From UBA1435 sp041663285 (lineage in GTDB: Bacteria > Patescibacteriota > Microgenomatia > UBA12405): a DNA stretch of 42,732 nucleotides. The first letter of the stretch is position 1; the number at the start of each line of letters is the position of its first letter. Both the position numbers and the translations under genes were made by a program. The notes under the pieces are model-generated. The model made no database searches, was not told where the DNA came from, and was given only the letters and a program-made list of their open reading frames with translations. Where the stretch lies: the NCBI GenBank assembly GCA_041663285.1, contig JBAZSP010000008.1:1-42732 (forward strand), read 5' to 3'. This document shows, piece by piece, positions 6,894-15,481 of this stretch.

Positions 6894-8291
6894 ATGGCTA
6901 ACCTATCAACCCAAACCAGGAATATTTTTTGGACAATTGTCGGTTTTGTTTTTATTGCAGTTATTATTAATCTCCCCGAAACCATTCCCGTCAAAATTCA
7001 TTTTCAAAAAATAAATTGGGAACACACTTTTTACCGGCCGAACCTAAATTTTAAGCTGGGTCCGCTAAACTTTTCTCAAAAATACGATTTAAAATACGGC
7101 CTCGACTTGGCTGGTGGCGCCTCCCTCCTCTTTGAGGTTGATACTTCTAAAGTACCGGCCGATTCCATCTCCTCCGCTACCGAATCTCTCAAGACAAATA
7201 TTGAAAGACGGGTAAATCTTTTTGGTATCAGCGAGGCTAATGTTCAGCTTTCCCGCGAAAATGAGCGGTATCGCCTGATTGTCGAGTTACCGGGAATCAC
7301 CCAGCTTGACCAGGCAGTTAGCCTTATTGGCAAGACCGCCCAGTTAACTTTTAGAGGCGAAACCGAGATTGCTCCCGAAGCTACCGCTTCTGCTACTTTC
7401 GCTGACGTCTTTTCGGAAGACACCGGTATAAACGGTTCCCACCTTGTTATTAGTCAGGTTCAGATTAATCCCAATACCGGTAAGCCCGAAGTAGGTTTGG
7501 AGTTTAACCAGGAGGGGTCGCAACTCTTTGCCGCCGCTACCAAAAAGTTTTTAAACAAACGTATCGGCATCTTTCTTGACGATATGCCTATAAGCATACC
7601 TTTTGTCGAAACCGAAATTCCTGATGGTCGGGCCGTAATAAACGGTAGTTTTGACCTTCCCTCTGCCAAAGCCTTATCGGCTCAAATTAACGCTGGCGCT
7701 CTTCCCTTGCCAATTCGTTTAGTTCAGCAAACTTATATTGGCCCAACATTAGGAAAAGACGCCATCGATAAAGGGGTCAAGGCCGGTCTGGTCGGCTTAT
7801 TTCTGGTTTGCTTATTTATGATTGCCAACTATGGCAAACTGGGTTTGATTGCCGACGTCTCGCTTCTGATTTATGGCCTGACCACCTTAACCTTGTACCG
7901 CCTTATTCCGGTTACCTTAACATTTTCTGGTGTTGTTGGCTTTATCTTATCTGTTGGTATGGCCGTCGATAGTAATATTCTTATTTTTGAACGACTACGG
8001 GAAGAAATTCGTCGCGGTCGCGGCTGGAACAACGCTATGGAGCTTGGTTTTGGCCGCGCCTGGGATGCCATCAAAGACGCCAATGCCTGCACAATTATTA
8101 CCGGTTTTATTCTCTTTAACCCATTTAACTGGTCTTTTCTAAATAGTTCCGGTATGGTTCGCGGTTTCGCAGTAACCTTAATTTTAGGCATAGTCGTTTC
8201 CGTTTTTACCGGCGTCGTTGTCACCCGGAATCTTCTTCGTGTCTTTGCCCGGGAAAAATTAACTGTTTTAGCCACTCCTAAGCATCCATAA
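6894..8291 (+). CDS. secD: Protein translocase subunit SecD
   Basis: SecD with SecF pulls secreted proteins through SecYEG using the proton-motive force. The 465-residue protein has an N-terminal membrane helix (about 10-27), the D1 motif YGLDLAGGASLLFEVD, the P1 periplasmic domain with RRVNLFGISEANVQL and VELPGI, and a C-terminal membrane block containing SVGMAVDSNILIFERLREE, close to the family GMAVDANVLIFER. Length is at the short end because the P1 domain is compact. No Shine-Dalgarno is visible; it is internal to the operon. secF follows after 4 nt. Confidence 0.96.
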   Translation: MANLSTQTRNIFWTIVGFVFIAVIINLPETIPVKIHFQKINWEHTFYRPNLNFKLGPLNFSQKYDLKYGLDLAGGASLLFEVDTSKVPADSISSATESLKTNIERRVNLFGISEANVQLSRENERYRLIVELPGITQLDQAVSLIGKTAQLTFRGETEIAPEATASATFADVFSEDTGINGSHLVISQVQINPNTGKPEVGLEFNQEGSQLFAAATKKFLNKRIGIFLDDMPISIPFVETEIPDGRAVINGSFDLPSAKALSAQINAGALPLPIRLVQQTYIGPTLGKDAIDKGVKAGLVGLFLVCLFMIANYGKLGLIADVSLLIYGLTTLTLYRLIPVTLTFSGVVGFILSVGMAVDSNILIFERLREEIRRGRGWNNAMELGFGRAWDAIKDANACTIITGFILFNPFNWSFLNSSGMVRGFAVTLILGIVVSVFTGVVVTRNLLRVFAREKLTVLATPKHP

Positions 8292-8295
8292 GCAT

Positions 8296-9150
8296 ATGAA
8301 CTTCATGAAATTTCGGCCTTTGTTTTTTTTGATTTCTTTGGTTCTACTTTCAATGTCGGTTTACTCAATCATGTTTTGGAAATTTAAGCCATCAGTTGAT
8401 TTTTCCGGAGGTTCGGTATGGGAGCTAAATCTACCTTCCCAGCCTGACAGGCCAAAAATCGATCAGGTTTTTACCTCTCAAAACATCAAGTTGTCCTCAT
8501 TTTCCCAAAATCAAACTGTCTATCTGCTGAAATTTGAAAATATCACCTCCGACCAAAAAGTTAGTCTTCAGCAGCAGCTTCAAAAGCTTGACCCCGATCT
8601 CAAAGAACAGCGTTTCGAAACTCTTGGCCCTCTCCTCGGTAGGGAACTTCTGAAAAAAACAATTTATGCTATTGTTTTAGCCTCCCTTTTTCTATTAGTT
8701 TTTATTGGTACCCGCTTCCACGACTTCACCTTTGGTCTTTCAGCCATTTTAGCCATGCTTCACGATGCCTTAATCCTGGTGGGTAGCTTTTCAATTTTGG
8801 GCCGTTTCTTTAACGCTGAAGTTGACTCGTTATTCGTTACCGCCCTCCTTACCACTCTCTCCGCTTCCGTCCACGATACGGTGGTTACTTTTGACCGAAT
8901 CCGCGAATTAAAACGCCAGTTGTCTAAGCTAAATTGGGTTGAGCTTGCCAACGCCGCCATCACCGAAACCATTGTCCGTTCCTTAAATAATTCTATGACC
9001 ATAATTTTTATGCTTACTTCCCTGGTTGTCCTAGGCGGTGCCACTACCCGATGGTTTGCTGTAGCCTTGCTAATCGGTGTTATTTGCGGCACTTACTCAT
9101 CTTTTGCTGTTGCTATTCCACTTGTTCTTTTCTGGAAACGAAAAAAGTAG
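8296..9150 (+). CDS. secF: Protein translocase subunit SecF
   Basis: The 284-residue partner of SecD. The first membrane helix (about 8-26) is followed by the SecF motif VDFSGGSVWEL, a short periplasmic domain, LGPLLGRELLKKTIYAIVLAS, and the membrane block with SASVHDTVVTFDRIREL. That last element matches the family SxNDTVVVFDRIRE except that Asn is His. The C-terminus ends in a basic KRKK. It converges on a methyltransferase gene with a 2-nt gap and no terminator hairpin between them. Confidence 0.95.
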   Translation: MNFMKFRPLFFLISLVLLSMSVYSIMFWKFKPSVDFSGGSVWELNLPSQPDRPKIDQVFTSQNIKLSSFSQNQTVYLLKFENITSDQKVSLQQQLQKLDPDLKEQRFETLGPLLGRELLKKTIYAIVLASLFLLVFIGTRFHDFTFGLSAILAMLHDALILVGSFSILGRFFNAEVDSLFVTALLTTLSASVHDTVVTFDRIRELKRQLSKLNWVELANAAITETIVRSLNNSMTIIFMLTSLVVLGGATTRWFAVALLIGVICGTYSSFAVAIPLVLFWKRKK

Positions 9151-9152
9151 CT

Positions 9153-9956
9153 TTACTTTATGGCCCAGCCTACTAGATGATGGTGAGTTGCGGTTGTCTT
9201 AAAAAGCCTACCTAAATATTCAATATTTCGGGTTAACCAAAACGAAAATTTCCCAAACGTCGTATACCCGGGCTCAAAATTAGTTTTCACCTCGCAATTC
9301 TGAAAGCCGGCAACCTCCAAATCATGTTTCAAACTTGTTACCTCGTTGGCCAAGTAATAAGTCGGGAAGATATCGTCTTCTTTTCTGCCAAATAGCCAAT
9401 AGTTTAATTTTCCGTTTAAAGACACCGCGTTTACCAAGTTTTTAACTCTTACTAAAAATGAATCTTTATTTGGTGTTAAAAACAAAAATATACCTCCTTT
9501 TTTAAGTACCCGATGAATTTCTTTAAATACTATTTTAGGATTTTTAAGATGTTCCAGTACAAAAATTGACGTTACCGCCTCAAAGGTTTTATCCTGGTAG
9601 GGGATATTTTCCAAATCACCGAACTTTATCTCATCCAGGCAAATATTTCCTTTGGTCGCCGCCGGCGAGATGTCAATTCCGCTGGCCCAATCAATCTCCT
9701 TTCGGTTTTCATCAATCAGATAGTTGCCCCTGCCGCAGCCGGCGTCAAGTATTTTGATGTTTCCTTTTTGCTTAATAAATTTTCTTAGTTGGTTCGAAAG
9801 TATGATTAGCGAGTTGTCCCAGTCCTTACTGATAGCTTTATACCGCTCCTCATAATGGATCATCCTCTCTTCCTGTGAGTTTAACTTCGTATAACGGTTT
9901 ATATAGCCCTTAAAAATTATTTTAGATCTCGGTTTATCCTGTAACTGGCTTTTCAT
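9153..9956 (-). CDS. Class I SAM-dependent methyltransferase
   Basis: A 267-residue protein with SAM-binding motif I IKILDAGCGRGNYL (residues 67-80), an acidic SGIDISP after strand 2, FGDLENIPYQDKTFEAV, and the post-II segment TSIFVLEHLKNP with FKEIHRVLKKGGIFLFLTPN. This is the Methyltransf_11 layout. The last 90 residues are not conserved enough to name the substrate; small-molecule, lipid or glycan acceptors are all possible. Its ATG overlaps the cca stop as ATGA, so translation is probably coupled. Confidence 0.85.
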   Translation of the reverse strand: MKSQLQDKPRSKIIFKGYINRYTKLNSQEERMIHYEERYKAISKDWDNSLIILSNQLRKFIKQKGNIKILDAGCGRGNYLIDENRKEIDWASGIDISPAATKGNICLDEIKFGDLENIPYQDKTFEAVTSIFVLEHLKNPKIVFKEIHRVLKKGGIFLFLTPNKDSFLVRVKNLVNAVSLNGKLNYWLFGRKEDDIFPTYYLANEVTSLKHDLEVAGFQNCEVKTNFEPGYTTFGKFSFWLTRNIEYLGRLFKTTATHHHLVGWAIK

Positions 9957-11305
9957 TTATACTCTTCAACCATTTTAAGCAATATCTCCCGCTCGTTTAG
10001 CCCTGGCTGTTCTTCTATCCGCAAAAAAATCGCTTTCAACACATCACCGATTTTTTTACCCGGTTTTTCATTTAGTATCTCCATTACATCAAGTCCGTTA
10101 ATTTTTAAGTCCTTAATTGAAAAGGGTTGCTTTTGGACCTCAACTATCCTCTTTTTAAATAACTCCCAACGCCAGCTGGTTTCCTTTGCTCCGCTCCCCA
10201 GCCTGTCCGCCCGTCGCAGGTCAATCATCTCGTCTACCAGATCAAGTGTCACTTTCCTTATAAATCTTCTTACCGCTTTGTCAGTCTGGGTTTCGCTGCT
10301 ACTAAACATGTGCCATCTGACAAGTCTAAACAGCTTGTCGCTTTCTGCTTTTGACAGTCTTAGCCTTTGGCCTATTGCCCTAGCTATTCTTGAGCCAATA
10401 ATCTCATGGTTATAAAATGTCCTTTCTTTACCCGTAATCATTAAACTCCTGGGCTTACCTACATCGTGAAGAAGGCACGCTAATCGGGTTATCGGGTCTT
10501 TTGTTTGGCAATTGCCCAACGTCTTTAGGTTATGAGTCCAAACATCATCAACATGGTGGCCTTTTTGTTCTATTCCGATTCCTTCAAGTGGTTCAGGCAG
10601 AATCTGTTCCATTAGTTTTGCCTTCCACAAAAGCTCTATCCCTTTTACCGGAGAATCACTTTTCAGGATTTTAAATAACTCATCCTTAATCCTTTCTGCC
10701 GCTATTGCCTTTATCGTCCCTGACAGCTTAATTATTGCCTCAAATGTCTTTTCTTCAATTGCAAAACTTATGTCATTGGCAATTCTTACCGCCCGCATCA
10801 TTCTTAAAGCATCTTCGTTAAACCTGTCCTCTGCCTTGCCGACGGTCCTAAGGGTTTTATTTTCGATATCCTTCTTGCCCCCAAATAGGTCTATCAACCT
10901 TACCTTTGGCAACTTTCCTTTATCATCGTTAATTTCCAAAGCTATTGCATTAATAGTAAAGTCTCTTCGCCCGAGATCTTCTTCAATTGTCTTTCCGAAC
11001 TTGATTTTATCCGGATGCCTTTTGTCGGAATACTGACCTTCAGTTCTGAAAGTTGTAACTTCAAATATCTCTTTGTTTTCGCCGATAATAGAAAATGTTC
11101 CGAATTCATTGTTACAAAAGCTATTTTTAGGAAACATCTTCTTCATTTGCATTGGTGTTAAGTTCGTGGCAAAGTCCCAATCCTTTACTTCTCTTTTTAA
11201 CAATAAATCCCGGGTTGCTCCTCCCACAATGTAAATTGAGGCTTTTTCTTTTTGGAATTTTTTTACCAGCTTCATGACTTTTGCCGGTATGTCAAATATT
11301 TCCAT
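9953..11305 (-). CDS. cca: CCA tRNA nucleotidyltransferase
   Basis: A class II CCA-adding enzyme of 450 residues that builds or repairs the 3' CCA of tRNAs. It has GGATRDLLLKREVKDWDFAT (the GGxxRD motif and the metal-binding DxD), EDLGRRDFTINAIA, RFNEDALRMMRAVR and ERIKDEL, followed by an HD domain (LACLLHDVGKPRS) that may add phosphohydrolase activity. tRNA-Gln in this window has no encoded CCA, so the enzyme is needed for synthesis. The stop overlaps the downstream methyltransferase start. Confidence 0.95.
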   Translation of the reverse strand: MEIFDIPAKVMKLVKKFQKEKASIYIVGGATRDLLLKREVKDWDFATNLTPMQMKKMFPKNSFCNNEFGTFSIIGENKEIFEVTTFRTEGQYSDKRHPDKIKFGKTIEEDLGRRDFTINAIALEINDDKGKLPKVRLIDLFGGKKDIENKTLRTVGKAEDRFNEDALRMMRAVRIANDISFAIEEKTFEAIIKLSGTIKAIAAERIKDELFKILKSDSPVKGIELLWKAKLMEQILPEPLEGIGIEQKGHHVDDVWTHNLKTLGNCQTKDPITRLACLLHDVGKPRSLMITGKERTFYNHEIIGSRIARAIGQRLRLSKAESDKLFRLVRWHMFSSSETQTDKAVRRFIRKVTLDLVDEMIDLRRADRLGSGAKETSWRWELFKKRIVEVQKQPFSIKDLKINGLDVMEILNEKPGKKIGDVLKAIFLRIEEQPGLNEREILLKMVEEYK

Positions 11306-11320
11306 AATTACATTTTACAT

Positions 11321-11353
11321 CAAATAAAATCCCCCCAACATAATTGGGGGGAT
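11321..11353 (-). terminator. Rho-independent terminator after the RRM gene
   Basis: A 10-bp stem ATCCCCCCAA / TTGGGGGGAT (11329-11338 with 11344-11353) with a 5-nt loop is followed on the minus strand by a T-rich tract (TTTATTTG). It is placed to end the RRM transcript 15 nt past its stop and before cca. The stem would also be a strong block in the + direction. Confidence 0.8.
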
Positions 11354-11368
11354 CATTCACTCAACAGG

Positions 11369-11662
11369 TTAAGCAATATCTGCTCTCTGGCTTTGATTTT
11401 CTACTGGCTGTTCGGTTCTGGGAAGTGCTTCCTTTACTACGATATTTCTTCCTCCCTGATCGCTGCCGTTTAATGTTTCAACCGCCTTCATCGCTTCTTC
11501 CTCGTTTTCGAATTCTACAAAACCATATCCTTTACTTCTGCCGGAATATTTATCTTTAACGATATTGGCCGAAACCACCTTCCCGTACTGGGAAAATATT
11601 CCCGTCAGTTGGTCATCGGTCATTGTGTAGGGAATGTTGCCTACAAAAAGTTTTTTTGCCAT
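11369..11662 (-). CDS. RRM-domain RNA-binding protein
   Basis: A 97-residue single-RRM protein. RNP2 is KLFVGNI at the N-terminus and RNP1 is KGYGFVEF; aromatic residues at both suit stacking on RNA bases. A Gln/Glu-rich tail follows. Bacterial members are often glycine-rich and cold-induced, but this tail has no RGG repeats. ATG 11662 is chosen because RNP2 starts three residues later and AAGGAG lies 11 nt upstream; ATG 11689 would put that site inside the gene. A strong terminator follows, so it is a one-gene transcript. A second RRM gene lies at 38315. Confidence 0.9.
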   Translation of the reverse strand: MAKKLFVGNIPYTMTDDQLTGIFSQYGKVVSANIVKDKYSGRSKGYGFVEFENEEEAMKAVETLNGSDQGGRNIVVKEALPRTEQPVENQSQRADIA

Positions 11663-11780
11663 TTTGATAACGGACTCCTTATACCACAAAAATAAATTCA
11701 GGCTTCCGCCTTAGTTTGTAGCGTTGGTACTCGCCAAAACTAACAGAAGTATACCAAAAAGCCAGTCAAACTCAATCCTG

Positions 11781-11786
11781 TACAAT
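11781..11786 (+). promoter_or_regulatory. -10 element of recJ, leaderless spacing
   Basis: TACAAT followed by 6 nt (ATAAAC) and the recJ ATG at 11793. Initiation 7 nt after the hexamer would start the mRNA on the A of the ATG. This decides the start over an in-frame ATG at 11724. Confidence 0.55.
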
Positions 11787-11792
11787 ATAAAC

Positions 11793-13436
11793 ATGCCTGT
11801 CCCCAAAATAAAATTTAAGAGTGATGCTGTCGTCGACTCTTCTTTTTCACCCCAAAATCTGGTTAATCTTTTGTTAGAAAATCGGGGCATCTTGGGTCAG
11901 GACAAACAGGCGTTTCTTGCCCCGCCTAGCCCCACTTCCGAATCCATCGGCCTAAAGCTGCAAAAAGCTGATCGGCTTATCCGTCAGGCCATCAAAGGTA
12001 ATCTGCCGATTTTAATTTACGGCGATTACGATGTCGACGGCATAACCGCTACTGCTCTCTTATGGCAGGCTTTAACTAAGCTCCGAGCTAATGTTTATCC
12101 TTTTATCCCCGACCGCCAAACTGATGGTTATGGTTTTAAGGCCGACAGTTTTTTAAGAGTACAGCGCCAAAAGAATCTTATTTTCCGTCTTTTGATAACC
12201 GTTGACAATGGTATCGTTGCTCAGCCCGAATTCAATCGGCTGAAAAGTCAAAAGCTACAAATTTTGGTTGTTGATCATCACCTTCCTGGTCACCCAAAAC
12301 TTAAGGTCAATGCCAAGGTTCATTCTACCAAGTTAGCCGCCAGCGGCCTCGCCTGGTTTTTAGCCAATAGATTTACCAAAACAGCCGATCAGGGCTTAGC
12401 CGCTTTGGGAACCGTCGCCGACTCCATGCCCCTGACCGGTGTCAACCGTAACTTGGTTTTCCATGGACTGAACTCTTTACGGGTTAATCCCAATCCCGGG
12501 TTGAAAAAGCTAATCGAAACCTGTGGTTTGAAGCCGGACTCCCTGTCGGCCTATGATCTTGGTTTCGTCCTTGGTCCCAGGATTAATGCGGTTGGTCGTC
12601 TTTCCAACCCAACCGATGCCCTCCGTCTCATCTGTTGCCAAAATCCTCGGCAGGCTTCACAATTTGCCGCCACCTTAAATAGTTTTAACCAGGATCGTCA
12701 GCAACTCCAATCATACATGCTTGATTTGACCAAGGTTATCCAAAAGCAACAATCCGATCAGAATAAGTTAGTCTTTGTTTCCCATTCAAAATTTCATCCC
12801 GGAGTAATTGGTCTTATTGCCTCTCGCCTAACTGACGAATATTATCTTCCCAGCGTTATCATTTCTGAAGCCGAAAATATTGCCAAAGGCTCGTGTCGTT
12901 CAATTCCCGAAATAAATATTATTGAGGTACTTAGGGAATATTCCGATCTTTTTGTCGACTTAGGCGGTCACGCTGCCGCCGCTGGTTTTTCTATTGAATC
13001 CAAAAATATTCCTATCCTCAAAAAAAAATTAACCAGCCATTTGAACCTGATGCTTCAGAGTCACGACCAAACTCCCTCGATAGAAGTTGACAGTCTAATG
13101 AAGCTTTCGGCCGTAACACTAAAAAATATTTATGCGTTGCAGTCGCTTGAACCCTTTGGTCTGGGCAACCCCAAGCCTTTATTTCTATTTAAGAATTTAA
13201 AAATAATTTCTAAGCGGATAATTGGTTCGTCCTTCGATCATCTGAAGCTTAAGTTGGACGATCCCCTTACCCCATCTGTCGAAAACATTGGTACCGACGC
13301 CATTGCTTTTCGAATGGCCGAATTAACCGAAAAATTGGTTGTTGGTCAGTCCGTCGATCTTATCGCTCAAATTAGTTCAAACACCTGGAATGGCACCACC
13401 TTCCCCCAACTTGTAGTCTCAAAAATTTTATTGTAA
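11793..13436 (+). CDS. recJ: Single-stranded-DNA exonuclease RecJ
   Basis: RecJ degrades single-stranded DNA 5' to 3' in recombination and mismatch repair. The 547-residue protein has the DHH-family motifs in order: YGDYDVDGITATALL (motif I), LITVDNGIV (II), VVDHHLPG (III, the DHH), ALGTVADSMPL (IV), then GPRINAVGRL, and the DHHA1 motif GGHAAAAGFSI, followed by the C-terminal OB fold. Length is in the usual range. The start at MPVPKIKF is set by the adjacent -10 box. Downstream is a structured RNA with a terminator and not another gene. Confidence 0.93.
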   Translation: MPVPKIKFKSDAVVDSSFSPQNLVNLLLENRGILGQDKQAFLAPPSPTSESIGLKLQKADRLIRQAIKGNLPILIYGDYDVDGITATALLWQALTKLRANVYPFIPDRQTDGYGFKADSFLRVQRQKNLIFRLLITVDNGIVAQPEFNRLKSQKLQILVVDHHLPGHPKLKVNAKVHSTKLAASGLAWFLANRFTKTADQGLAALGTVADSMPLTGVNRNLVFHGLNSLRVNPNPGLKKLIETCGLKPDSLSAYDLGFVLGPRINAVGRLSNPTDALRLICCQNPRQASQFAATLNSFNQDRQQLQSYMLDLTKVIQKQQSDQNKLVFVSHSKFHPGVIGLIASRLTDEYYLPSVIISEAENIAKGSCRSIPEINIIEVLREYSDLFVDLGGHAAAAGFSIESKNIPILKKKLTSHLNLMLQSHDQTPSIEVDSLMKLSAVTLKNIYALQSLEPFGLGNPKPLFLFKNLKIISKRIIGSSFDHLKLKLDDPLTPSVENIGTDAIAFRMAELTEKLVVGQSVDLIAQISSNTWNGTTFPQLVVSKILL

Positions 13437-13440
13437 ACTT

Positions 13441-13607
13441 CTTTACAAGCGTAAAGGTGCCAACACCACCGATGCTGGAGGAAGAAATCGCAAGAAATTA
13501 GAACCTCCCGAAAGCTTTATCGTTACTAAAGCAACGTGTGTCGTTTTTTACGGAGCACGAAAATATGGCTAAATTTTCGTACCCCGTTCCCGCGGGGTCT
13601 TTTTTTT
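13441..13607 (+). ncRNA. Unassigned structured RNA or long recJ 3' UTR
   Basis: The 236-nt gap between recJ and aspS is not coding but is dense in hairpins on the + strand: CTTTAC/GTAAAG with a 4-nt loop, GGTG/CACC, GGAGG/CCTCC enclosing about 24 nt, CGTT/AACG, ACGAAAAT/ATTTTCGT (8 bp), then an intrinsic terminator ending at 13607. I tested it by eye against T-box (no antiterminator TGGNACCGCG), SRP RNA, 5S rRNA and common riboswitch cores and found no match. It ends before the aspS promoter, so it is either an independent small RNA or the tail of the recJ mRNA. The 5' end is a guess; there is no clear promoter. Confidence 0.5.
13581..13607 (+). terminator. Rho-independent terminator before aspS
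   Basis: Stem ACCCCG / CGGGGT (13581-13586 with 13593-13598), loop TTCCCG, followed by C and eight T residues. A textbook intrinsic terminator that closes the recJ/RNA transcript. Confidence 0.92.
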
Positions 13608-13623
13608 AAACCCAAAAAAACAC

Positions 13624-13655
13624 TGGCATTTATGCCATGGTTTTCTTAATATAAT
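13624..13655 (+). promoter_or_regulatory. aspS promoter with palindrome
   Basis: A consensus TATAAT at 13650-13655 precedes aspS by 17 nt, giving a leader of about 10 nt. Upstream, TGGCATTTATGCCA (13624-13637) is a perfect 6-bp inverted repeat with a 2-nt centre that overlaps where a -35 element would be. It could be a repressor operator; no regulator can be named. Confidence 0.45.
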
Positions 13656-13672
13656 TATATATTTAAACAAAT

Positions 13673-15481
13673 ATGCATCGTACTCTAATTTCTGACACTT
13701 TAGCTCACATTGGCCAACTGGTAAAGATTAATGGCTGGGTAGATTCGGTTCGAAGTCACGGCCAACTGGTTTTTGCCGACATCCGTGATCGCTCTGGCCT
13801 GGTCCAAATAGTCGGTGACAAAAATTTTGCTGTCTTAAAAAACGAATCAGTTATCGAAATTACCGGTACCGTCAAACAACGTGACCCCGCCTATGTTAAT
13901 TCGAAAATCCCAACCGGTACTATTGAAGTCTCGGCTGATTCTTTTAAAATTTTATCCCTCGCCCGTGATTTACCCTTTGATATTCACACCGCCGATTCTA
14001 AAGTTACCTTGCCTATTCTTTTGGATTACCGGGCGGCCTCACTTCGCAACAAAAAAATCCAGGACATCTTTCGGGTTCAGGCCACTATCACCCAGGCTTT
14101 CCGTGATTATTTAATTAGTCAGGATTTTACCGAATTTCATGCCCCCACCATCGTCGCTGCTGCCTCTGAAGGTGGCTCCCAGGTTTTTCCTGTCGACTAC
14201 TTTGGTTACAAGGCTTATCTGGCTCAAAGTCCCCAGCTTTACAAACAAATAATGGTCTCCATTTTTGAAAGGGTATTTTCCGTCGCCCACGCCTATCGGG
14301 CCGAGCCCTCCGTCACCACCCGCCACATTACCGAGTTTGTCTCCCTCGACGTCGAGTTGGGCTTTATTGACAGCTGGATGGATGTGGTCAAGGTAGCCGA
14401 TAGTACCGTCAAGGCCATCTTTCAGGCCGTTGCCCAAAAACACGCCGACATATTGGCTGAATATGGACTAACTGTCCCCAAAACTGTCGAAAATACCCCG
14501 GTAATAAAGCTCAAAGAAGCTTTGACAATCATCTATCAGCGTACCGGTCGTGATGTTCAAAACGAGCTCGATATGGATCCGGAAGGGGAGCGGGAAATCT
14601 GTCGTTGGTCTCTGGAAACTCATGGGTCCGACATGGTCTTTATTACCCACTTTCCCACCAAAAAAAGGGCCTGGTATTCATTTGCCGACCCCGAAAATCC
14701 CGAAGAAACTTTAAGTTTCGATTTAATCGGTCGGGGAGTTGAATGGATTAGCGGCAGCCAGCGTATCCATGACTATGATGAACTTACCCAAAAAATAATT
14801 AAAGTCGGCCAAAAGCCCGAAGACTACGAAAACCCTTACACCCAAGCCTTTAAGTATGGCATGCCTCCCGAAGGAGGTTTCGCCATCGGCTTGGAACGGG
14901 TAACTCAAAATATTTTAGCCCTTGATAACATCCGCCAGGCTACTCTCTATCCCCGCGATATGGAGCGGATAGACGGGCGGCTTTCCCAAATTGGCAAAAA
15001 ATTCCAATCCACACCTTCATCTTCTCTTTTTAACCGTCTTATTGAATTTTTGACCGAAAAGTCAGTCTCCTACAAGCTAATAGATCACCCTCAAACCAAG
15101 ACTTCACAAGATTCGGCCACTGCCCGTGGCACCCGGCTGGAGCAGGGAGCCAAAGCCCTGGTAGCCTATGCCGACAGCAGTCCGGTCTTAATCGTATTGT
15201 CAGCTGCTAAAAAACTAGACAATTCACTATTTAAGTCCCAATTTGGGGTTAAAGATCTTCGCCTGGCTACCCCGGCCGAAGTCGAAACTTTAAGCGGTGT
15301 CCCGGTTGGCGCCGTTCCTCCGTTTGGCAATCTTTTTAATCTGGTCACCTACGTCGATAAGGGGCTTTTATCGGAAGCCGATATCGCTTTTAATGCCGGA
15401 TCACTAACCAAATCTCTTATCATCAAGTCGGCTGATTTTGTTAATTCTTTAAATCCCAAGCAGGGCGAATATGTCTGTTAA
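13673..15481 (+). CDS. aspS: Aspartyl-tRNA synthetase fused to YbaK-like editing domain
   Basis: A 602-residue two-part protein. Residues 1 to about 440 are an archaeal/eukaryotic-type class IIb AspRS: OB-fold (INGWVDSVRSHGQLVFADIRD), YLAQSPQLYKQ, motif 2 region YRAEPSVTTRHITEF, and motif 3 GFAIGLERVT, with no bacterial GAD insertion. Such enzymes often also charge tRNA-Asn. Residues about 445-600 are an extra YbaK/ProX-type domain (KSVSYKLIDHPQTKTSQDS, GAKALVAYAD, RLATPAEVETLSGVPVGAV, VTYVDKGLL, SLIIKSADFV), a fold that hydrolyses mischarged aminoacyl-tRNAs. The junction is in frame with no stop. It overlaps the next gene by 11 nt. The substrate of the extra domain is not known. Confidence 0.92.
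   Translation: MHRTLISDTLAHIGQLVKINGWVDSVRSHGQLVFADIRDRSGLVQIVGDKNFAVLKNESVIEITGTVKQRDPAYVNSKIPTGTIEVSADSFKILSLARDLPFDIHTADSKVTLPILLDYRAASLRNKKIQDIFRVQATITQAFRDYLISQDFTEFHAPTIVAAASEGGSQVFPVDYFGYKAYLAQSPQLYKQIMVSIFERVFSVAHAYRAEPSVTTRHITEFVSLDVELGFIDSWMDVVKVADSTVKAIFQAVAQKHADILAEYGLTVPKTVENTPVIKLKEALTIIYQRTGRDVQNELDMDPEGEREICRWSLETHGSDMVFITHFPTKKRAWYSFADPENPEETLSFDLIGRGVEWISGSQRIHDYDELTQKIIKVGQKPEDYENPYTQAFKYGMPPEGGFAIGLERVTQNILALDNIRQATLYPRDMERIDGRLSQIGKKFQSTPSSSLFNRLIEFLTEKSVSYKLIDHPQTKTSQDSATARGTRLEQGAKALVAYADSSPVLIVLSAAKKLDNSLFKSQFGVKDLRLATPAEVETLSGVPVGAVPPFGNLFNLVTYVDKGLLSEADIAFNAGSLTKSLIIKSADFVNSLNPKQGEYVC

Noticed and set aside
7871..8275. Antisense frame of 134 codons within secD
   Set aside because: It lies wholly within the conserved membrane block of secD, with no expression signals.
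13441..13540. SRP RNA or 5S rRNA
   Set aside because: The SRP helix 8 core with its GGAA loop and asymmetric bulges is not present, nor are the conserved 5S loop sequences.
13437..13672. T-box or other aminoacylation riboswitch for aspS
   Set aside because: No specifier loop or antiterminator sequence, and the terminator precedes the aspS promoter.
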